From Raphanus sativus (taxonomy: Eukaryota > Streptophyta > Magnoliopsida > Brassicales > Brassicaceae), in the NCBI RefSeq assembly GCF_000801105.2, contig NC_079516.1, positions 51,567,265 through 51,631,264 on the forward strand: a stretch of 64,000 nt of DNA, in the 5' to 3' direction. Positions 13,959 through 24,502 of the stretch are shown in pieces. The position numbers were made by a program, and so were the translations under genes. Below the pieces are notes generated by a model, which saw only the letters and a program-made list of their open reading frames with translations, was not told the DNA's origin and did not search any database. Each line of letters begins with the position of its first letter. Positions within the stretch are counted from its first letter, which is position 1.

Positions 13959-14030
13959 TGTGGCACAATGGTTTAGTGAGTGTTTCAAATATGGCTGAAC
14001 CCGGGTTCGATACCCCGAAATGACATATAT
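13959..14030 (+). other. tRNA-like sequence with A and B boxes, right arm
   Basis: TGGCACAATGG fits the Pol III A-box consensus and GGTTCGATACC fits the B box, separated by about 35 bases as in tRNA genes and tRNA-derived SINEs. The acceptor arms do not pair, so it is not a tRNA gene. Confidence 0.5.
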
Positions 14031-14296
14031 AAAATGATTTTATTTTTATTTTATTAATTAAATAAAAAATATAAAAACCATGTCAGCATCCGTTAAGTTC
14101 ACATAATACACCGTTATAGTTTGACTAAAGGTAAGACGGTCAATGTATGAATTAACCGAAAAGTAAGAGTTGATGTATGAAATTTTTTAAAAAACGTGAG
14201 TTGATGTATGTTTTAGCACATGTACATAGTGTATGTACTGATCGGGACCGCGGTCCTCTGTTGATGTATGAATTGGCCGATTTCCCAACTCAAATC

Positions 14297-15427
14297 CATG
14301 TCTTGAATAAATCAAACGTCATTTTAATTAAATACTGTAACTAATTAAGTATTATGTTTGCCGACTGGAAAAACTGTAAAAGATTATGATCTTTGCAGTA
14401 CACCTTCAGCTTTCAATCTTGGACAGCTGGTTAGCCTGGTTTGGTCTATTCACAGATATAACACACTTGATCAAAAAAATGATGTAACACACATCATTAG
14501 CTGGTAATGGCATATATTTTCCAATCCACACATTTCCTCTTTTATCTATTTTTAGCTGGGTCCATTCACAATCATAATTACAATCTGAGCATTGTGTTAT
14601 GTTCCGTATGTCTCTAGTGGAACAAACAGTGTGACATGCGTTTGAATAAACAGACTGATTGTTATTGCTGTTGTCTTTGCTAATTAATGCAAATGGTTCT
14701 GTCAAAATCCTATATATCAAACTTAAAACTGGAAGAAATTATTGAAATTATTAAAATTATTAAAATTATTAATAGATTATTTGGATCAATCAAAATATTA
14801 TGATATTCCAAATTTTAATCTACGAGCCTTTACACATGGCATTTGAAAAGCAACTAGTTCGTGCTTAAAGAGAACATGTTACAAATGTTTAATGTAACTA
14901 GACAATAGACCTGTCTACTTACATATACTATGCATGTTTGTTTTGTTTAAGTGGGAAAATAGCCGGTTTAAGTTACCAAGAAGGCCGGTTTTGTTGAACC
15001 GAGATTTAGTAAATTGGTGAGTCGCCGTCGTCACTAGTCAGTTTGGCGGGCTCGAGGACTGTTTTCGAATAATTCGTCGGTGTTAGCAAAATAATCCGTT
15101 ATTGAAATTTAACGGTGTTAACGTTGACTGTATGCTTAGCTGGAAGACACATCGGTGAGGCTAAGAACCAGCTGGCGTGATCAACATCTGCATTTCATCT
15201 CTATTCTGCCCCTACATTCTTCTTATAATATTTTTTTGCCTATCTATTTTCGTTATATTTAAATATCCTTACTGTTTGACAAAAAAAATCCTTTCTGTTT
15301 GTTATTTAAATTTTATAGAGCGTTAACCCGTTGAAAAAATGATCATCCAGAAATATTTGAGTTTTCATTTGAAAATGATATGAGAGTGTGGCACCTTGAG
15401 TAATTAGAACTAATAAAGGCATGCATA
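14297..15427. other. Intergenic, no supported gene
   Basis: A minus-strand open frame of 104 codons (14720-14406) contains six clustered Cys but has no signal peptide or family pattern I recognise, so it is not called. The rest is AT-rich. Confidence 0.4.
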
Positions 15428-15440
15428 ATGCTTGCAGCTT

Positions 15441-16487
15441 TTCGTGTTTGATGTCAATATGTATGGTGTCTCTGGTTGGGGCTTGCTCGACGTTGACGTT
15501 GGAACCCTAGATTTGGTCTGGGAGAGCTAGATTCAACGTTTTGGGGCCCCCTTTGGAGCATCGACGAGGCGTCTTCGGTTGTAGGGGAAGGGAGTCGGCT
15601 TTTATGGTGTTTGACCGTTCAGATCTTGTTTTCCTTTTGTAGATCTTGTCTCCGGTTGTGTCAATGTCCGCGCGTGAGGTTTGGAAACAGTTTCTACTCT
15701 TGTTTTCTTCGAAGGGACTAGCAGTAGTGGCCAGTGTGAAAGGGTGTGAGGTTTTGCTACAGATGTGGCATGGTGTCGTGCTTGGGCTGAGTACTGCTGC
15801 TTATGTTCTGTGGAGTCAATTCCGGTGGTGCTTGATCGTTGATGGGAATAGCTTTTTGTGAGCTCACCTTTAGCTTTGAGAAATCCTGAAGGAGATAGTT
15901 GTATATCAGAGCAAATGTTCTGTGTTAGTCGATTGCCGCTGATCTGTTCGTAATAGTCCTGGATTTGGAGTGGTTTTGTCCTATTACTGGCTGTGAATAA
16001 GACGTTTTCGGGAAGCTTTATAGGTTTCGCCGTGGGGTGATGGTGCGTTTGAGGCGCATAGAGAGCATACTCAAGGTCCAATGGCGAGTCTTAGTTGGGA
16101 TTGAAAGGTGCATTCAGCTTCGGTTAAAGATACTAACCTCTCTCGGTTCAGTTTATGTATTGGTGATGTTCGGGTGCTTCTTGTCTATCTCGCTGCTCTG
16201 CTCTTCTCAAATGGGTTAGCTGTGAATGAGTTCACTTTAGGTTACTTCGTCTTTGAATGCAAGGTTGAGCGCACCGTTCTAGAGTATCTGTTTTATCATG
16301 CCTTTCAACTTTTTTCATTGTCTTGGTTTAGCTTTAGAACCTTGTATTATGTCTATTTGTGGTCTCCGGGTGATATATCTTATCTCGCTGGCACATGGCT
16401 CCGGAAGGATAGACTATATCCTTGCCGGCTTTGTTTGTAAAACTTTGTTTGATCTAATCTTAATCTACCAGATGACAAAAAAAAAAA
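15441..16487 (+). mobile_element. LINE-like or processed retroposon with poly-A and 13-bp target duplication
   Basis: A 1.05 kb GC-richer segment ends in a run of A (about 16477-16488) and is flanked by a perfect direct repeat ATGCTTGCAGCTT (15428-15440 and 16488-16500). This is the signature of L1-type target-primed reverse transcription of a plus-strand RNA. I find no reverse transcriptase or RNase H motif. Open frames on both strands (for example 16081-15602 on minus) look incidental. It may be the 3' UTR part of a 5'-truncated LINE or a non-coding RNA moved by LINE machinery. Confidence 0.7.
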
Positions 16488-16500
16488 ATGCTTGCAGCTT

Positions 16501-17942
16501 GAGCTTAGGTCCGAACGAACGGTACGTGACATATGGAATTGCCATGGTCTTCAAAATTAATAATGAGATTGTAGTACTAGAAAGTAGTAGTTATGAGTAT
16601 TAAGTTATTAACTAGTTTTGTTTAATAAATTTAAATAATTAAATAGTAATCCCCAAAAAGAAAAGAGAACTACGACAGGCTTTTCAATGGACACCCGTTA
16701 ACCAAAATAAATAAATTGCCAGCACTGTTAGATAATGAACTTTCATTTTATCGCTTTTTGTTGTTCGTTTTTTATAAATTAAACCACTTTTTGCTCTCTT
16801 CTCAACACGCAATAAGAAGAGGCTTGAAATATTCATTACCTTCATTTAAATATGAACAGACTATTATTGTCACACAAGATTACTTTCTATTGCAAATATA
16901 AAGTTATAATATTACAATAAATATGATGCTTTTTTTGTTCGACCAATAAATATGGTGCCTTAGAACAAAAGTTTTGCTGGCTTGATTTAATACATCTACT
17001 TCGGAATATAATTTTATCTTTCGATAGTGTGCTATCTCTGAATACCAGGTTGAAAACCCTAGGTGGCATTTTCTCATCTAAGTCTTTTATAACTATTTTC
17101 TCATTTTAGTTGGTCAAACATTAATTTTAATACCCAAAGTTATTAAATTATGGGGAATTTGGCTGTATAACCTTCAAACAAATTATAATTCACTTAATAT
17201 CTAAAATACCTAACTCAACCATATACAACCTCCACATTATAAAAAATAGCCATATTGTCCCTCTCAAACAACCGGTGAAACCTGCAAGAAAAAAATAAAT
17301 AGATTAATAATAATAATTAGGAAAAGTAACTTGTGGCTCTTAGAAAACCACACTCTCTCTCATACGTATATGGTTTTGGTGACTCTGCAAAAGGTGAAAG
17401 TCTTCTTCCACTCAAATGATGTTCTTGAATAATTTTTTCTCACAAAAAAGAAAGCCAATTATGGTAAAGAAGAAGCAACAATGAAGACGTACACGGTGAG
17501 TAAAAACACCAATTATTTCATTTTTTCTTCCTTCTCTTTAACTTATTGATTTTCAGTTTCACAATCATGATTTTGCTTTTATATTCTGTTTTTGTTTTTT
17601 TACTCTGTTTCTGTTTTATACTCTGGTTCTGTTTTTGTTTTAGTGATACAATGGTGACAAATTACAATGGCGGACCGGTAGAAGCGTTGTTGTGTCGAAA
17701 AAAGAAGAAGAGATAAAAATGATCTTTATATGGTGGTGAAGAATAACGACGGTGAACGAAATGAAGGTGTATCAACACGTTTGGAAAAAGAAGAATTGAA
17801 GAAGATGAACTCGACGTCTATACCATATTCGGTGAACGAAATAGTATACTATATTCTATAATTTAACTATTTATGTAAGGTTAGCATACTATTTGTGACA
17901 TATTTCTATACTATTTCTTAACAGTGTAATAATATGGTGGCT
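16501..17942. other. Intergenic, no supported gene
   Basis: AT-rich, with a short purine-rich stretch around 17650-17830. No domain or element ends recognised. Confidence 0.4.
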
Positions 17943-18800
17943 GTCAATATTTGAAAACGGGAGAAATTGTTTATAACTCGGATGTGGGTTGACATTTCCA
18001 GGTTAGGATATAGTTTTATCATCTGGGTTGAGTTTCACCAACTCACCCTCGTTTCTCTATTACTTGTATTACTGATATGACCTCATCTATATTGTAATGT
18101 TAGTATATTCTATTCAATAATATAGTAGTACAACATGTATATAACCTTGCTACTAAAGTCTCATGAATGATTGAACGAGAACTAAAGTTCAATTCTTTGT
18201 ACACTCTAAAAGTACTATACTATATCCACTATGTAGTATAGTATAATGAACATGGTGAATGTCATTATTTGAAAACAATGGAAACTGTTTATATCTCGGA
18301 TGTGGGTTGACATTTCCAGGTTAGGGTTTAGTGTTATCATCTGGGGGGTTCAATGACTCACCCTCGTTGCTCCGTTACTTGTATTAGTGATATGAACATA
18401 TCCATGTCGTTGTGTCAGTCTATTGTATTCAATAATATAGTAGTACAACATTCATATAACCTTACTACTAAAATCCCCTGAATTATTGAATGAGAATTAA
18501 AGTTTAGTTTCATGTACACTCTAAAAGTACTATACTATATCCACCATGTAATATATTATTATGAACCTGATAAATGTCATTATTTGAAAACGGGAGAAAC
18601 TATTTATATTTCGGATGTGGGTTAACATTTCCAAGTTTGGGTTTAGTGATAACAATTTAGGGTTTAGTATTTAAAAGTTGGGTCTGGGTCAATTTTCTAT
18701 ACTATTTATAAATGTTCTATACTATGTGGTTATGTTGAGAAAATTGGCAGTATCTTATATAAATTTTGTTTGGGTTTATAGTTCAGTTTGGGTTTAGATT
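17943..18800. repeat. Tandem array of about 317-bp units
   Basis: Three consecutive diverged copies start with GTCAATATTTGAAAAC or a close variant, at 17943, 18261 and 18576 (spacings 318 and 315). Each carries CTCGGATGTGGGTTGACATT or a variant, and the tract AAGTACTATACTATATCCAC. The third copy is incomplete and leads into the 190-bp repeat. Confidence 0.85.
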
Positions 18801-18990
18801 TCGGATGTGGGTTAACATTTCCAAGTTTGGGTTTAGTGATAACAATTTAGGGTTTAGTATTTAAAAGTTGGGTCTGGGTCAATTTTCTATACTATTTATA
18901 AATGTTCTATACTATGTGGTTATGTTGAGAAAATTGGCATCATCTTACATAAATTTTGTTTGGGTTTATAGTTCAGTTATTTGAGTTTAG
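18611..18990. repeat. Two nearly identical 190-bp tandem copies
   Basis: The unit beginning TCGGATGTGGGTTAACATTT starts at 18611 and again at 18801 and is almost unchanged over its length, so this duplication is recent compared with the surrounding 317-bp units. Confidence 0.9.
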
Positions 18991-19514
18991 ATTTAGTAAC
19001 TAGAGGATTTGTCTAGGTTTTAATATTTAGTTGGATGGGATAAGATTTAATATCTATGTTCTATATTGTGGCTGATAAATTTTAAATATTTAATAATTTT
19101 TTATAGATTATATTTGGTTTATAGTTTACTAACTAGGATATATATTTACTAATTAGAGGTAAAATAGTGATGTGGATGATTTTGGTATTATCGTTAAAAA
19201 TAGTGTGCACTAGATTTTGGCTACATCTTATTTAGTTGACATCATACGTAAATGTCTCATTCACCATATATTTATTTTGGCCACATCATCTCTAACAACA
19301 CAAAAGTCACTGGATAGTTACAGGGAGAAGGGGTAGAACCGGATAATAATTGGCACAAATGTTAGTTATTACATTATGTCAAAATCAATGACATCCACTT
19401 CATTTCAATTATGATTTAGGTTATTGTGCAAATAAGCCCTAAAATTATTTTGAAATACTCTTATTTCCCTTTTGTGAAACACTCAATTGTTATTACTTTT
19501 CAGAATGCTACTTA

Positions 19515-19756
19515 CTCCATCCGTCGTTTTATATTAGTTGTAGTTCTGAGTTTACGTACGCATATTAGAAAAACATTTAGTTTTACATATTTTCAAAATA
19601 AAAAATATTATTACTAATACACCTAACCATATTTCAACCAATAGAAAAATTTTACATTACTAATGTCAATAAATTTTACATTGAAAATTAAAAACGACAC
19701 TTATTTTGAAACAAAAAATTTTCTCTACAACGACAAATAACTTGAAACGGGGGAAA
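19515..19756. mobile_element. Stowaway-type (Tc1/mariner) MITE
   Basis: A 242-bp segment starts CTCCATCCGTCG and ends with GAAACGGGGGAAA, close to the Stowaway CTCCCTCCGTTTC terminus, and is flanked by TA (19513-19514 and 19757-19758). No coding capacity. Confidence 0.65.
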
Positions 19757-19980
19757 TATTAATTACTTGTGTGAATTTACTTTGTAATGATACACTTGAT
19801 AATATTTGAATGACTAAGAAATAACCAAAGCAATTTAGAAATTTAATCAATTGAAGAGTAAATTAAATGCTAGAGTTCTGTACAACGCACCTAGAAGTGG
19901 ATATGATAAATAAATAAAAGCAACCAAAAAAACAAGAAAATGATAATAGGTACAGGGCCTTGCTTTGAATATCCTAGTAA

Positions 19981-20234
19981 GAGTATCTTTAAGGGTTCAC
20001 TCTATTTTTTATTCTAAAATAGAGTAACTCTATAATAGAGATGGAGTTTGCTCTAATAGTACTCTATTTTAGAGTAGAAAATAGAATGATGAACAAAGAA
20101 TAAACAATTTACTCTATATTTGGAGTAAACCTATTTTTCACTCTATTATAGAGTGAAAAATAGAGTACCATTAGAGTATTTTTTACTCTAAACTCTATTT
20201 TATAGTGAAAAATAGAGTGGAGTTGGAGATGATC
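19981..20234. mobile_element. PIF/Harbinger (Tourist-type) MITE, 254 bp
   Basis: Terminal inverted repeats GAGTATCTTTAA / GATCATCTCCAA (read inward), followed on both sides by a CACTCTATTTTT motif, and a 3-bp TAA target duplication (19978-19980, 20235-20237). The interior is made of repeated ACTCTATTTT / AAAATAGAGT blocks that can fold back. Confidence 0.75.
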
Positions 20235-20237
20235 TAA

Positions 20238-21087
20238 GGTTTAGCGCTAAATTCTGAAAATACCCTGTTTATACTATTCTATACTAATCAATAAATGTTG
20301 TAAGAAAATTAAATTTTGATAGGGTAACATTTCTGGGAACATGAGTGAACGTGCTTGAATCTGCGTGCCTTGACATTTTTGGGCAAAAAGAATTAAATCA
20401 AATCACGTCAGAGGCTATTACTATAAATAAATTATGATTTAAGAGTAATATATATATTTAATGTAGTACACTACTCCTTAAACAAATGCAATGTATGATA
20501 TAGATACATTGATATTTCGTTTTCCTCAACACGAAGCAATGCATGATAATATTCCAAAATTATTAAACAAATTAGATTATGAATTTCATACTATAAGACA
20601 CGAAAGTCTTAATTAGTTTGTTTCGAGTAGTGGTGATCTAAACACAAAAGTCAACTATTTTAGTCTTTATGTGGTTTATTTATAATAATATAAACGAGAC
20701 TAATAAATACACTAAGAATTAAAATTGTGGTAAATCACTGTATTTGTCCATTCAACGACAAGCAGCCGTGAGGACACGGGAAGTAAAGAGAGAGAGACTC
20801 GTGATGAACATCAGAAGAAGAAGATCAATGTCCTAATCCCAGATCAAGGTTAATTACATTTATTAAAAACTCCATACTAAATTATTTATTTTTTTCCCAT
20901 TTTCATTCTTTGCTTCTTCCTTTCTATTTATCACGAGATCTATCTTTTATTTTTTTATTTTCTTTCTCTCTCTCTTCTCTGAACAGTACTTGTTTCTCTT
21001 TTAGCTTCGGTCTTGAGTTTCTGACTTCTGAGAAGAAAGAAGAAGAAGAAGAAGCTGAGGGAAGCCATTAGATCAAAAAGTACGAGG
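20238..21087 (+). promoter_or_regulatory. Upstream region and 5' UTR of the TTL3-like gene
   Basis: AT-rich up to about 20750, then a purine/pyrimidine-rich leader. A possible 5' UTR intron runs from AAG|GTTAAT near 20848 to a polypyrimidine tract ending GAACAG near 20987. GAA-rich sequence follows just before the ATG at 21088. The exact transcription start cannot be read. Confidence 0.35.
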
Positions 21088-23621
21088 ATGTCTCATTCTA
21101 GAAGCCTTTCGTTAGAACCTGCCATTACAGGAAGGTTCCGTGACTCATTGAGTTTACAAAGACACGACGACGATGACGTCATCAACAAACCAGACTTCCG
21201 AGAACTCGATCTCGGCTCTCCCGTTTCCACCTTAATGCCACGTGTCTCCTCCTCCTCCGCTTCCTCGGCGGCAGCGACTCCCACCAGCAGCTCCGGTTCC
21301 TCCGGCTCCGCTTCCGGAAAACCGTCGGTGACTTGTAAAAAAAGCCACTCCGGCGAGATTTCCGGTGTACCCGGATCCGCAATGCCGGCGGTTAAGAATC
21401 TCAAACCGGGTCACAGGAGATCCTCTTCGACGGGAAAGCCGTTGATCTTCTCCGGCTCTAGCTTCTACTCGGCCTCCGGCGGAAGCGGCGCCACGTCGGC
21501 GGTGTCACCGAGTCCCGCCGTTTTACCCGCCGGCAACATTTGCCCGTCGGGTCGGATCTTGAAAACCGGAATGGCGGCTCGGACCTCGAGCAGGACAGAG
21601 ACTCTCTGCACGGGATCCGGTAACTACGGACACGGAAACGTCGTACGCAGCGCCGGCGTCGGAGGAGGAACCGCCGGGAATCTGAACCACTCCGGTGAAA
21701 GCTCGGAGGAGGTGAAGAGACTAGGGAACGATATGTACAGAAGAGGGAACTTCTCGGAAGCTCTGTCTTTATACGACAGAGCAATCTCACTGTCACCGGA
21801 AAACGCAGCGTACAGAAGTAACCGCGCGGCTGCGTTAACGGCGTTGAAACGGTTAGGAGAAGCCGTTAAAGAATGTCTCGAAGCTGTGAGGCTTGATCCG
21901 TCTTACTCTAGAGCTCACCAAAGACTAGCTTCACTCTATCTCAGGTAAGTATAATCAATCTTTGTTTGTGTCTTTTAAGTTTAATGATGATTATTGAGTT
22001 GGTTAATCTTTTATCTTTGTCGGTGTAGATTGGGAGAAGCTGAGAATGCGAGGCGGCATCTTTGTTTCTCCGGTCAGTGTCCGGATCAAACCGATCTCCA
22101 ACGGCTGCAGACGCTGGAGAAGCATCTCCGCCGTTGCTGGGAGGCTAGGAAGATCGGAGATTGGAGAACGGTGATCAAAGAAACCGATGCAGCTATTGCG
22201 AAAGGAGCTGATTCGTCTCCTCAGGTTTCAGAGATCACCGACAAAAACATAAACCAGTTTTGTAATGATTTTAACTAACTTTGATGTCTTTTTTAACAGC
22301 TTGTAGCATGTAAAGCTGAAGCCTTGTTGCGTCTTAACCAAATAGAGGATTCAGATTTCTGTATATCTTCCGTTCCAAGAAATGATCATTACCACACTCA
22401 ACCACAAGCTAAACTCTTCGGTATGGTCGCTGAAGCTTATGTCCTCTCTATCCAGTCTCAAGTTGATATGGCATTAGGAAGGTAAAGAGCTTTACAAAAC
22501 ATTTATGATGCTTGTTTTGATTTTATTTAAAGATGGTAAGGTTTGTTGCAGATTCGAAAACGGTGTTGTAAAGGCAGAGAGAGCTGCGGTGCTAGATCAG
22601 ACCAATCCCGAGCTTGTGTCGGTTTTAAACAATGTCAAGATGGTTGTGAAGGCACGTACTCGTGGTAATGAGCTGTTTAGTACAGGGAGATACTCTGAAG
22701 CGAGTGTAGCTTATGGAGACGGGCTCGAACACGATGGTTCGAACTCGGTTTTGTACTGCAATAGAGCAGCTTGTTGGTATAAGCTCGGTTTATGGGAGAA
22801 ATCAGTTGAAGACTGTAACCAAGCACTTAAGATTCATCCTAGTTACATCAAGGCGCTTCTAAGAAGAGCTGCTTCATACGGAAAGGTGATGATTAGAACT
22901 CAGTTTGGTCAGTTATTAACGTAGTGTGTGTGTTTGAATGACAATGTTTTTGTTTGAAATGTAGTTTGGTCGATGGGAAGATGCGGTTAGAGATTATGAG
23001 TTTGTGAGAAGGGAACTTCCAGGAGATGGTGAAGTTGCGGAGTCTTTAGAGAGAGCGAAAACCGCGGTGATGAACAGAAGTCAAGAATCTAAAAGCTTAG
23101 GAGGATACAATAACCAAGTTGAAGCGGTTTCAACTTTGGATAAGTTCAAGAACGTTGTCTCACTTCCCGGTAAGTTTTTAAACATAAGAAGACTCTACTT
23201 TGTGTCTGAAAGGTTTTGAAATTTTTGCTCAAAAAGTGGAAACATGTTTTCTTTTTTCAGGTGTTTCTGTGTTTCATTTCAAGTCATCATCAAACCGACA
23301 ATGCGAAGAGATATCTCCCTTCATCAACACTTTATGCCTTCGGTATCCATTAGTACATTTCTTCATGGTATATACACCACCACTCTCCAAAAAAAAATGC
23401 ATTTTTGATATCACAGTTTCTTGTAACGTCAGATGTTGGAACTGAGGAAAAGTGAAACGTTATTTTAGGTGGATGTGGAGGAGAGCTTGGCGTTGGCGAA
23501 GGCAGAGAGTATCAGGAAAGTTCCGACGTTTAAGATGTATAAGAATGGAGACAAGGTGAAGGAGATGATATGTCCGAGCCACCAGTTTCTTGAGGACTCT
23601 ATAAAGCAAATCATCCTATAA
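21088..23621 (+). CDS. TTL3: TETRATRICOPEPTIDE-REPEAT THIOREDOXIN-LIKE protein (TTL3-like)
   Basis: Seven exons: 21088-21944, 22029-22224, 22300-22481, 22552-22885, 22965-23169, 23261-23367 and 23469-23621. All are GT-AG and in phase, encoding 677 residues (Arabidopsis TTL3 is about 690). Residues 1-200 are Ser/Gly-rich and disordered, with the conserved SLEPAITGRFRDS start and HRRSSSTGKPLIFSG block. TPRs lie at about 205-300 and 440-555. A thioredoxin-like fold lies at about 592-677; it has cis-Pro (VPTFKMYKNG) but no CxxC, so it is not a redox enzyme, as in the family. TTL proteins scaffold brassinosteroid signalling components at the plasma membrane and support osmotic-stress tolerance. 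Gene order fits At2g42580. No defect seen. Confidence 0.93.
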
Positions 23622-24502
23622 TACAAAAGCATATATCATCATCATTATCTGTTTCCCTAGTTTGATCCCAAGAGCCTATTTTTAAGACATAAGAGAAGAG
23701 CTATTCTATCATTCAACAAAATTGTTCATTCTTTCTTTTTTTTTCTACATATTTTTGTGAGGTTTGACTCTGCTTGCTTTGAACGATAAGTGTTCAGAAG
23801 TATTCAAAATATGCAAAGCTTCACGTCCGGCTTGTATTCATAGGTGCTAGATTCTCTATTAACGCGATAAAGAGCTATGCAAGAAACAGAGCAGAGTTGT
23901 TCTGCATGTGTGGGGTTGACTCAACCAGAGGAAGAAAGAAGAAATGAAGGGACATATAGTAAGAGAGGATCAATGAGTAAAAAAGACAGTAGTGAATTAC
24001 ATATTACAAATAAGAAGACAGCATCTGATGAAACAGGCATCAATTCACACATATTAATAAATCACTGCATCAAGAGAAAACAAGACCCGTTTTTTATAAG
24101 AATCAACTTAAGTCATGTATAGTCTTTGTAGTTTACACACTCTAAAACCTTTCAGGTGAGTTCACGATCTCGTAGTAGAATACAGAGATTTTCAAGCCCA
24201 AAACCTAATACAATGAAGTTAGTAGTAAACTGACTGGAACAGAAAATATCCAGTGATCAAAGTACAGATCAGTCACACAAGGAGAACACATATCAGATTT
24301 TATTTGAGTCAGTTAGTCCAATTTAGCCGTATGATAGACATAACACAGCACGAATAAGCTTAACAAGAAATTATCATATCATACTCGTAAGAAAAGCGTA
24401 CGTAAGCTTCAGAGAGATTATCACATCGTAGAATAATAATACTTAAGCAGAGATTTTAGGGAATAGTACAAAGACGGTTTGAAATGATGAAATTAAAATG
24501 CC
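23622..24502. other. Spacer between convergent TTL3-like and PEPC genes; GRF9 absent
   Basis: Contains the two 3' UTRs. In Arabidopsis, as I recall, a 14-3-3 gene (GRF9) sits between these two genes, but no 14-3-3 motif (such as RNLLSVAYKN) is readable here in any frame. An 81-codon ORF at 23877-24122 has no family signature. Confidence 0.6.

Larger units (their letters stand above)
12777..14286. mobile_element. 1.5 kb fold-back (long-TIR) element, MULE-like, non-autonomous
   Basis: Both ends start GGGAAATCGGCCAATTCATA when read inward. The inverted arms stay alignable well past 400 bp, and the central AT-rich part is also inverted about a centre near 13535, so almost the whole element is one long palindrome. 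It is flanked by a perfect 10-bp direct repeat AACTCAAATC (12767-12776 and 14287-14296). Long terminal inverted repeats with a 9-10 bp target duplication point to the Mutator superfamily. No transposase frame is present. Each arm holds a tRNA-like stretch with Pol III A- and B-box consensus, listed separately. RNA copied through it would form a long hairpin. Confidence 0.85.

Noticed and set aside
13959..14030. tRNA gene
   Set aside because: A and B boxes are present but the acceptor and anticodon stems do not form.
14406..14720. 104-codon minus-strand ORF with clustered Cys, possible small secreted Cys-rich peptide
   Set aside because: No signal peptide, no recognised Cys pattern, no promoter or intron signals; it may be chance in AT-rich DNA.
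15602..16081. 159-codon minus-strand ORF
   Set aside because: It is antisense to a poly-A retroposon, has no domain, and has several Pro/His/Thr-rich stretches typical of a shadow frame.
21093..21796. Antisense ORFs over TTL3 exon 1
   Set aside because: Shadow frames of a GC-rich, Ser-rich coding exon; Arg/Ser-rich with no family.
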